This document shows positions 58,056 through 64,000 of a stretch of 64,000 nucleotides of DNA, piece after piece. The position numbers were made by a program, and so were the translations under genes. Below the pieces are notes generated by a model that saw nothing but the letters and a program-made list of their open reading frames with translations, searched no databases and was not told the DNA's origin. Origin of the DNA: Fictibacillus halophilus (lineage in GTDB: Bacteria > Bacillota > Bacilli > Bacillales > Fictibacillaceae); contig NZ_JAEACF010000002.1 in the NCBI RefSeq assembly GCF_016401385.1, positions 206,339 through 270,338 of the forward strand, read 5' to 3'. Each line of letters begins with the position of its first letter. Position 1 is the stretch's first letter.

Positions 58056-58765
58056 GATAGGCCTCCTAGACGTTGTAGTATTTTTTCATAAGCATCTGTT
58101 AAACTTCCTAATCCCCGGCGAAATACATCTTTATCAAGTTTCTCGTTCGTTTCTGCATCCCATAAACGGCATGTATCAGGAGAAATTTCGTCAGCGAGCA
58201 TAAGGTTACCGTTAGCATCTGTTCCGAACTCTAGCTTAAAGTCGACGAGCTTTACGTTCTTTTGAACAAAATAAGAAGTGAGCACTTCGTTGATCTGAAT
58301 CGCTTGTTCTAAAATCTGGCTGAGTTGCTCTCGCGTTGCCAAGTTCATGATGTCGATATGCTCTTCCGTAATAAGCGGATCGCCGAGGTCATCGTTTTTA
58401 TAATAAAATTCGACGATCGTGCGTGGAAGAATCTGACCTTCAGGAATTCCCGTACGCTTTGATAAAGAACCAGCCGCGATGTTGCGGACAACCACCTCTA
58501 AGGGGATGATGGTCACCTTCTTCACGAGTTGTTCGGTTTCGGATACTCGTTTTACGAAGTGGGAGTGAATTCCCTTCTCTTTGAGCAGTTCAAAAAGGAT
58601 AGATGAGATCTCGTTGTTCAGTCTTCCTTTTCCTGCGATCTCGGCTTTTTTCTCGCCGTTGAACGCTGTTGCTGAATCTTTGTAGCTTACCCAGACGACT
58701 TCTTCGTCTGTTGTGCGGTAGATGCGTTTTGCTTTTCCTTCGTATAGCTGCTCTAACTTCTCCAT
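58043..58765 (-). CDS. purC: SAICAR synthase PurC
   Basis: Joins CAIR and aspartate with ATP. 240 residues: YEGKAKRIYRTTD, VWVSYKDSATAFNGEKKAE, EVVVRNIAAGSLSKR and LVDFKLEFG, the normal family set. ATG after GGAGGGGTCAGG. A 324-base gap separates it from purB. Confidence 0.97.
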   Translation of the reverse strand: MEKLEQLYEGKAKRIYRTTDEEVVWVSYKDSATAFNGEKKAEIAGKGRLNNEISSILFELLKEKGIHSHFVKRVSETEQLVKKVTIIPLEVVVRNIAAGSLSKRTGIPEGQILPRTIVEFYYKNDDLGDPLITEEHIDIMNLATREQLSQILEQAIQINEVLTSYFVQKNVKLVDFKLEFGTDANGNLMLADEISPDTCRLWDAETNEKLDKDVFRRGLGSLTDAYEKILQRLGGLSCTK

Positions 58766-58823
58766 CCTGACCCCTCCGTTATATGAAGATTTCCAATATT
58801 CAATCTTTTAAAAAAGGCAAAGA

Positions 58824-58856
58824 GAAAGAGAGCTCAATAGATCACTCTCTTTTTAG
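58824..58856 (-). promoter_or_regulatory. Hairpin between purB and purC
   Basis: AAAGAGAG/CTCTCTTT arms (58825-58832, 58845-58852) around a 12-base loop, with a CCTTTTTTAAAAG tract about 15 bases further on. Weak terminator or processing signal inside the operon. Confidence 0.5.
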
Positions 58857-58908
58857 TTGAAGTACTTCTTAAAAGCTTTTTTAGTGTGACATTGTTGTCT
58901 TTAGGGAG

Positions 58909-59035
58909 GTTGATTTCCGTTTCAGATACTCGCTTTCCGCGGGGCGTGCGGTGAGCCACTCGCCGCTTTGCGCCATTGAGGGTCTCACCTGCCCACTCGT
59001 CCCGCAGGAGTCTCGCATCTTACACTTCAATCAAC
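58909..59035 (-). repeat. 127-bp interspersed repeat, copy D (inside pur operon)
   Basis: Inverted form: begins GTTGATTTCCGTTTC, with CTTTCCGCGGGGCGTGCGG and GGTCTCACCTGCCCACTCG inside, ends CACTTCAATCAAC. It fills the purB-purC gap and is transcribed in its own sense orientation. Confidence 0.88.
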
Positions 59036-59089
59036 TTCAATGAAGTCTTCTTAAACAACAATCTTAAAAGATCTTTCTAATAAAACCCT

Positions 59090-60382
59090 TTAAAGCCCTA
59101 ATCTGTCGAAGATTGTGTCTACGTGTGACAGATGATAACTGTAGTCAAAGCATTCAGAGATTTCTTCAGGTGTTAATTTTTCAGTAATTTTTTGTTCAGC
59201 TTCTACTAATGTTCTGAACTGTACGCCTTCTTCCCATGCTTGCATCGCTTTTGGCTGCACTGTGTCGTATGCTTCTTCACGTGCCATTCCTTTATCGATC
59301 AATTTGAGAAGTACGCGCTGTGAGTAGATTAATCCGTACGTGCGCTCCATGTTGCGTTTCATGTTCTCTGGGAACACGGTTAAGTTCTTGATGATGTTGC
59401 CAAAACGGTTCAGCATGTAGTTCAGTGCGATCGTTGCATCTGGTAAGATTACACGCTCAGCTGATGAATGAGAGATATCACGCTCATGCCATAGGGATAC
59501 GTTCTCGTAGGCTGTCATCATGTAACCGCGGATCACACGAGCAAGACCTGTCATGTTTTCAGATCCGATCGGATTACGTTTATGTGGCATTGCCGATGAT
59601 CCTTTTTGACCTTTTGCAAAGAACTCTTCTACTTCACGCGTTTCACTCTTTTGAAGACCGCGTACTTCTGTTGCGAACTTCTCGATGCTCGTTGCGATAA
59701 GTGCCAACGTTGACATGTAATGAGCGTGTCGGTCACGCTGCAATGTTTGTGTTGAGATCGGTGAAGCTTCTAATCCAAGCTTTTCACACACATATTTTTC
59801 AACGAATGGGTCGATGTTCGCGTACGTTCCAACGGCTCCAGAAATTTTACCGAAACGAACCGTGTCAGATGCTTGCTTGAAGCGCACCACGTTACGTTTC
59901 ATCTCTTCGTACCAAAGAGCAAGCTTCAATCCGAACGTTGTCGGCTCAGCATGTACACCGTGTGTACGACCCATCATCACGGTATATTTATGTTCTTTTG
60001 CTTTTTCAGCAAGAATCTCAACGAAACGATCTAGATCTTTCGCTAAGATGTCGTTTGCTTGTTTTAGAAGATACGATAGAGCTGTATCTACAACATCTGT
60101 TGAAGTTAGTCCGTAATGAACCCATTTGCGCTCTTCACCAAGTGTTTCAGATACCGCTCGCGTAAACGCAACAACATCATGGCGTGTTTCTTCTTCGATC
60201 TCTAGGATTCGGTTAATATCGAAAGACGCGTTTTCGCGAAGCTTCTTCACGTCTTCTTTCGGAATATCTCCTAGTTCTGCCCAAGCTTCACAAGCTAAGA
60301 TCTCTACTTCAAGCCACGCTTGATATTTGTTTTCGTCCGTCCAGATCGCTCCCATTTCAGGGCGTGTATAGCGTTCAATCAT
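59090..60382 (-). CDS. purB: Adenylosuccinate lyase PurB
   Basis: Releases fumarate from SAICAR and adenylosuccinate. 430 residues, fumarase/aspartase fold: [29 protein letters not shown] with the catalytic His, and the flexible loop [17 protein letters not shown] carrying the catalytic Ser. ATG overlaps purK stop by four bases. Confidence 0.97.
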   Translation of the reverse strand: MIERYTRPEMGAIWTDENKYQAWLEVEILACEAWAELGDIPKEDVKKLRENASFDINRILEIEEETRHDVVAFTRAVSETLGEERKWVHYGLTSTDVVDTALSYLLKQANDILAKDLDRFVEILAEKAKEHKYTVMMGRTHGVHAEPTTFGLKLALWYEEMKRNVVRFKQASDTVRFGKISGAVGTYANIDPFVEKYVCEKLGLEASPISTQTLQRDRHAHYMSTLALIATSIEKFATEVRGLQKSETREVEEFFAKGQKGSSAMPHKRNPIGSENMTGLARVIRGYMMTAYENVSLWHERDISHSSAERVILPDATIALNYMLNRFGNIIKNLTVFPENMKRNMERTYGLIYSQRVLLKLIDKGMAREEAYDTVQPKAMQAWEEGVQFRTLVEAEQKITEKLTPEEISECFDYSYHLSHVDTIFDRLGL

Positions 60383-61533
60383 TGTGTTACCTCCGTTTTG
60401 TTATCACTTAAAAATAGTGCGGACACTTTTTCTGCTTTTTCTAGTGCCTGTTCAATCGTATCACCTAAAACCGTGATATGCCCCATCTTTCGTTTCGCTT
60501 TCGCTTCTTTCTTTCCGTACAGATGAAGTTTCGCTTCTCCTAAATTTCCTATCTCGCGTAACACAGTCTCATGATGTTCACCTAAAATGTTGATCATCAC
60601 GGCTGGTTTTATTAATTCTGTATTGCCAAGCGGCCAGTTGCATACTGCGCGTACATGCTGATCGAACTGTGAAGTCTCACACGCCTCGATCGTGTAATGT
60701 CCGGAGTTATGCGGACGTGGCGCCAGTTCGTTCACATAGATCGTACCGTCTTTTGCGACGAACATCTCTACGGCAAGCGTACCAACAAGCTCTAATTCCG
60801 TTGCGATTGACCCCGCTAGGAGCTTTGCTTGATCCGCTGTTTTGTTCGTGATGCGTGCTGGCGCGATCGTTTGATGCAGGATATTCTCTTTGTGTATATT
60901 CTCTGCGATCGGAAACAATTTAACCTCACCGCTCACACTTCTCGTTACGATTACGGATATTTCTTTTTCAAAAGGAACCCAAGCTTCCAGCACACAATCT
61001 GTCTCTTTTTCTAATAGTGTTGCTGCAATCTCAAGATCACTTTCATGTTTGATTACAAACTGCCCTTTTCCGTCGTAACCGCCTCTGCACGTTTTTAATA
61101 CAGAAGGGTAACCCAATTCTTCCACCGCACGTTGGAGTGAACGAAGATCGGTCACAGGGCGGTACGGAGCTACAGGGACACTTGCTTTTTGAAGCGTTTC
61201 TTTCTCTTTTAAACGGTGCTGAGTGACAGAGAGAAGACGGCTTCCCTGTGGTAAGTTTCCGTTCTCTTCTAACCAGTTCGCACTCTCTGCATCTATGTTT
61301 TCAAACTCGTATGTGACGACATCGCTTTGTTCTGCAAGCTTCTTGATGCCTTCTCGGTCGTCATAAGCTGTTGTGATCTGTTGATCCGCAACTTGCCCGC
61401 ATGGTGAATTCTCACCTGGCTCTAAAACAACAACGTTCAATCCCATCTCACGAGCGCTCAACGCCATCATGCGGCCAAGCTGACCTCCGCCAAGTATACC
61501 AAGTGTTTGTTGTGGTTTTATCGTCTTAAACAA
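60379..61533 (-). CDS. purK: N5-carboxyaminoimidazole ribonucleotide synthetase PurK
   Basis: ATP and bicarbonate convert AIR to N5-CAIR. About 384 residues, ATP-grasp: [25 protein letters not shown], and [17 protein letters not shown] near the active site. No ATG lies near the family N terminus. I choose the TTG at 61533 (MFKTIKPQQ), overlapping purE by eight bases; GTG codons at 61542 and 61575 are alternatives. Confidence 0.94.
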   Translation of the reverse strand: MFKTIKPQQTLGILGGGQLGRMMALSAREMGLNVVVLEPGENSPCGQVADQQITTAYDDREGIKKLAEQSDVVTYEFENIDAESANWLEENGNLPQGSRLLSVTQHRLKEKETLQKASVPVAPYRPVTDLRSLQRAVEELGYPSVLKTCRGGYDGKGQFVIKHESDLEIAATLLEKETDCVLEAWVPFEKEISVIVTRSVSGEVKLFPIAENIHKENILHQTIAPARITNKTADQAKLLAGSIATELELVGTLAVEMFVAKDGTIYVNELAPRPHNSGHYTIEACETSQFDQHVRAVCNWPLGNTELIKPAVMINILGEHHETVLREIGNLGEAKLHLYGKKEAKAKRKMGHITVLGDTIEQALEKAEKVSALFLSDNKTEVTQ

Positions 61534-62011
61534 GAAGCTCACTACTTTCGATCGCCAGTTGTTGTGCTGTAGCACGGCGTTGTTTTAAACGTTGTTTGAC
61601 TCCTTCATCATGTACGGCTACCATCTGTGCGGCTAAGAGCCCAGCATTCGCTGCACCAGCCTTCCCGATCGCAACTGTCGCGACAGGAACACCCTTTGGC
61701 ATCTGAACGATGGATAACAGTGAATCCATGCCGTTAAGCGCTTTGGATTGAACCGGAACACCGATTACAGGCAGGATCGTTTTTGCTGCGACCATACCTG
61801 GCAAGTGAGCTGCTCCGCCTGCTCCAGCAATGATCACTTCAATTCCTCTATGCTCTGCTTCTTCTGCGTATTGAAACATGAGATCCGGTGTACGGTGTGC
61901 CGAAACCACCTTCTTCTCGTAAGCTACTTCTAGTTCATCTAATAGGTCACACGCTTCTTTCATTGTTTCCCAATCTGAAACACTTCCCATGATCACGCCA
62001 ACTTTAGCCAT
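61526..62011 (-). CDS. purE: N5-CAIR mutase PurE
   Basis: Moves the carboxyl group of N5-CAIR to give CAIR; class I PurE, octameric. 161 residues with [30 protein letters not shown] with the catalytic His, and [19 protein letters not shown] after AAGGAGGCTACC. First gene of the operon, behind a riboswitch. Confidence 0.97.
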   Translation of the reverse strand: MAKVGVIMGSVSDWETMKEACDLLDELEVAYEKKVVSAHRTPDLMFQYAEEAEHRGIEVIIAGAGGAAHLPGMVAAKTILPVIGVPVQSKALNGMDSLLSIVQMPKGVPVATVAIGKAGAANAGLLAAQMVAVHDEGVKQRLKQRRATAQQLAIESSELLV

Positions 62012-62037
62012 GGTAGCCTCCTTATTGTCAGAAAATA

Positions 62038-62203
62038 TAAAAAAGTCCAGTTGGTATGCTTCTCCCTAATATGAGAGAAAGCAGCCAACTGGACATACGT
62101 ATCCGATAAAAATAGACAGAAAGATGCTTTCCCTCATAGTCTGATGAAATAACGGTCATCAGGTAGAGACTTACGGGCCATATCCCCGAAATTATATGAG
62201 GGC
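62038..62203 (-). promoter_or_regulatory. Guanine-sensing purine riboswitch with terminator upstream of purE
   Basis: The aptamer (62131-62203) has P1 arms CCCTCAT/ATGAGGG, the conserved TATAATTTCGGGGATATGGC and GTCTCTACC segments, and GACTATG at the 3' side where C at the specificity position means guanine or hypoxanthine. Next comes an intrinsic terminator with GTCCAGTTGG/CCAACTGGAC arms (62045-62094) and TTTTTT. Purine binding should favour the terminator, switching off purEKBCSQLFMNHD. Confidence 0.95.
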
Positions 62204-62220
62204 TTTATTCTTCTGGTTTT

Positions 62221-62291
62221 ATTGTAGCAATGATTGTTTTGTTTTGTCAACAAAAATCGAACATTAAGTTGTATATTACATTTAATGTTCG
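62221..62291 (-). promoter_or_regulatory. pur operon promoter and paired PurR boxes
   Basis: Minus strand -35 TTGACA (62245-62250), 18 bases, -10 TACAAT (62221-62226). Directly upstream are CGAACATT and its inverse AATGTTCG at 62258-62265 and 62284-62291, 18 bases apart, the arrangement of B. subtilis PurR boxes. PurR binding is opposed by PRPP, giving control at initiation in addition to the riboswitch. Confidence 0.92.
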
Positions 62292-62302
62292 TGTTTTGGT
62301 CA

Positions 62303-62506
62303 TTATTGAAGGAGTTTGCCTTCAAATACAATTCGTTGTTCCTTTACTTCTGGTTCCATTCTGCCGTTGCGTTTCACTTCATGGAAAACGGGCTCTTCCA
62401 TACGTCGTACCGGTGTATAGCCCTCATCGGCCATACGATCCAGACAATCCGAGATCGTTTCTCCTACTTCAACAGCAAACTTCTTTTTAGAAGGTTTCTT
62501 CTCCAT
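62303..62506 (-). CDS. yebG: NETI-motif protein (YebG)
   Basis: 67 residues, charged and soluble. VGETISDCLDRMADEGYTPVRRMEEPVF is the NETI-family core. Function unknown; the protein lies between yebE and purE, as in B. subtilis. ATG follows AGGAGGT after the yebE stop. The PurR boxes begin about 10 bases beyond its stop and no terminator is visible. Confidence 0.9.
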   Translation of the reverse strand: MEKKPSKKKFAVEVGETISDCLDRMADEGYTPVRRMEEPVFHEVKRNGRMEPEVKEQRIVFEGKLLQ

Positions 62507-62509
62507 CTG

Positions 62510-63037
62510 TTACCTCCTGATACCCTTAACCCAAAATCCACCATGAAACGCTTTTGGTTCATGTGAAATAATAAACGCCTTCGGATCTAAATCCTTTACC
62601 GTATTATATAGGTTCATTTCTGATTTACGTGATGTTAAGATTTCCATCATCAAACGCTGTCCTTCACGACCTTCTGCAAGCCAGTTTGTAACACCATAGC
62701 CTTTGTTGCGAAGCTCGTTCGGCAAACCGCCTTCGAGATTTGTCGTAATTACGTTAACAGTAGTATATCCAAGTGCAAGCTTTTCTTCAATCTTCATTCC
62801 TACTAAAACACCAATTCCATAACCAACCGCATATGCAATTAAGTTTTGAATCTCATTTAAGTTATCAAGAACAAGCCCGAGGCCGACCACATAGATAATA
62901 ACCTCGAACACACTAATAAAGGCAGCCAAGTACCTTTGTCCTTTCAACGTCAGGATCATCCTGATCGTAAAAAACGATACATATACAATATTGATCAATA
63001 AAATGATCCCAACCATGACGAACGCATTATCTAACAT
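62510..63037 (-). CDS. yebE: DUF2179/UPF0316 membrane protein YebE
   Basis: 175 residues. Three N-terminal membrane helices (about 5-25, 35-55, 60-80) and a C-terminal soluble DUF2179 domain ([23 protein letters not shown] and onwards) resembling small ligand-binding domains of PII-like shape. No function is established. ATG after GGGAGGC. Cotranscribed with yebG. Confidence 0.9.
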   Translation of the reverse strand: MLDNAFVMVGIILLINIVYVSFFTIRMILTLKGQRYLAAFISVFEVIIYVVGLGLVLDNLNEIQNLIAYAVGYGIGVLVGMKIEEKLALGYTTVNVITTNLEGGLPNELRNKGYGVTNWLAEGREGQRLMMEILTSRKSEMNLYNTVKDLDPKAFIISHEPKAFHGGFWVKGIRR

Positions 63038-63155
63038 GATGGCAAGCCTCCCAAGGTGAAAAATACTTCGTTAAGGATAACACTTTTTGGACAAGTTGGA
63101 AACTGGAGAATTGATGCAAAAACAGTTGTAGATTTTAGAGGAGTTTAGTAGGAAG

Positions 63156-63285
63156 TTTGGCGGATGCTTGGCGGATGCCAAAGTTTCCTTTTTGGGTTTG
63201 GGGTTTGAATACGAGGCTCGGCGTAATGCCGAGCTTCCTTTATAAATTGAATTAAAGCTTGGCAGATGCCAAGTTTCCTTTTTAG
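63156..63285 (+). repeat. Three clustered small hairpin elements
   Basis: CTTGGC-GGAT-GCCAAAG (63167), GCTCGGC-GTAAT-GCCGAGC (63216-63234) and CTTGGC-AGAT-GCCAAG (63258-63273), each followed by TTTCCTTTTT or TTCCTTTAT. A similar hairpin is at 43600. They lie in the gene-free 571 bases between yebE and the 5S gene. Confidence 0.7.
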
Positions 63286-63322
63286 ATGGTTTTAAGCTCC
63301 GGGTTAGAGGTGGGAATTTGGT

Positions 63323-63416
63323 GAAGACTTATAAATATTTTTGAGGACTTATAAACTTTGGTGAAGACTTATAAAATTTTTTGAAGACTTATAAATTCAT
63401 TTGAGGACTTATAAAT
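63323..63416. repeat. Tandem 20-bp repeat array, 5 units (array 2)
   Basis: GAAGACTTATAAA or GAGGACTTATAAA starts at 63323, 63343, 63363, 63383 and 63403, an exact 20-base period and the same unit as array 1 at 33021. The bases between the cores vary but stay A/T rich. Confidence 0.92.
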
Positions 63417-63564
63417 ATGAAGGCAAGTAAGTTAGACCTTTCTTCTTTCATAAAAACTCTTTATTTATATCCCGAATGTACTGTTTTCAACTTTCAAATG
63501 ATTCCAAAGTTTATATTTCTAGCTATTTAATAATAAAAGGGTAAAGAAAAGCAGCCTTTTTAAT

Positions 63565-63608
63565 ACAAAAAAAGATGGAACGAACATAAAGTTCGTCCCA
63601 CCTTCTTT
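63565..63608 (-). terminator. rRNA operon terminator
   Basis: GGACGAAC/GTTCGTTCC arms inside a longer AAGGTG-/CATCTT pairing, then TTTTTTTGT on the minus strand, immediately beyond 5S rRNA. Confidence 0.9.
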
Positions 63609-63725
<117 letters not shown>

Positions 63726-63812
63726 CTAACCATGACTTTCACCATGATCTATTAAATTAGAGAGTATGTTCTCTCAAAACTAGATACGACGTTTCCAAAC
63801 GTTATGCTTTTT

Positions 63813-64000
63813 AAGGATAAGCCCTCGACCGATTAGTATCTGTCAGCTCCACGTGTCACCACGCTTCCACACCAGACCTATCAACCTCATCATCTCTAAG
63901 GGGTCTTACTCACTTGCGTGATGGGAAATCTCATCTTGAGGGGGGCTTCATGCTTAGATGCTTTCAGCACTTATCCCGTCCACACGTAGCTACCCAGCTA
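63813..64000 (-). rRNA. rrl: 23S ribosomal RNA, 3' end (partial)
   Basis: The minus strand ends ...ACTAATCGGTCGAGGGCTTA, the usual 3' end of Bacillaceae 23S rRNA, with the GTGTGGACGGGATAAGTGCT block inside. The gene continues beyond the window edge. About 87 bases of spacer without tRNA separate it from 5S. The exact 3' base is estimated. Confidence 0.93.

Noticed and set aside
63323..63416. Replication iterons
   Set aside because: No rep or DnaA gene or DnaA boxes were seen, and a similar array lies 30 kb away.
63726..63812. tRNA between 23S and 5S
   Set aside because: The 87-base spacer shows no cloverleaf or TTCGA-type loop.

Overview
The window looks like chromosome from a moderately low-GC, endospore-former-type Bacillaceae bacterium (Bacillus/Fictibacillus-like). 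I base this on gene content and order, AGGAGG-type ribosome binding sites, frequent TTG/GTG starts, CcpA (cre), PurR and Fur box sequences of the Bacillus type, and a gene order that follows the B. subtilis yebE-yebG-purEKBCSQLFMNHD ... yerABC-pcrB-pcrA-ligA-camS ... gatCAB-yerO-swrC ... dgkB-rlmCD segment. The genus is a guess; Bacillaceae is not.

Layout. 0-4.2 kb: a three-gene monosaccharide ABC importer under a perfect cre site. 4.2-10.1 kb: single genes (VOC protein, serine/threonine symporter SstT, secreted M4 metalloprotease, S51 peptidase, tRNA dihydrouridine synthase), each with its own terminator. 10.2-14.7 kb: a four-gene operon (carrier protein, AMP-forming ligase, MBOAT acyltransferase, SGNH-like protein) that copies the logic of dltCABD but sits behind a perfect 7-1-7 Fur box; this is the most interesting system here. 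14.9-17.5 kb: rlmCD with a possible small zinc-ribbon ORF, and dgkB. 17.6-24.4 kb: an accessory block absent from the B. subtilis order (a 37-bp palindrome, a small membrane protein, a TIM-barrel protein, an Opp-type ABC transporter lacking its binding protein, and a Cys/Gly/Ser-tailed membrane protein). 24.4-32 kb: swrC and yerO with overlapping divergent promoters, then gatCAB. 32-35.3 kb: small conserved genes and delta-1-pyrroline-5-carboxylate dehydrogenase. 35.3-41.6 kb: pcrB-pcrA-ligA-camS. 41.7-43.5 kb: inserted GNAT, quinone reductase and MarR genes. 43.8-47 kb: yerA-yerB-yerC. 47-48.8 kb: DUF2892, MFS and EYxxD small membrane genes. 48.8-62.3 kb: the complete purine operon, purEKBCSQLFMNHD, led by tandem PurR boxes, a sigma-A promoter and a guanine riboswitch with terminator. 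62.3-63 kb: yebG and yebE. 63.6 kb to the end: 5S and the 3' end of 23S rRNA on the minus strand.

Repeats are a second theme. Four ~128-bp elements with GTTGATT/AATCAAC ends lie between genes, two of them inside the pur operon. Three arrays of five tandem 20- or 21-bp units lie at 33.0, 43.7 and 63.3 kb, two of them next to small CTTGGC-N4-GCCAAG hairpins. A modular TTCAGGTGG repeat occurs twice. No tRNA, CRISPR array, prophage or insertion-sequence gene was seen.
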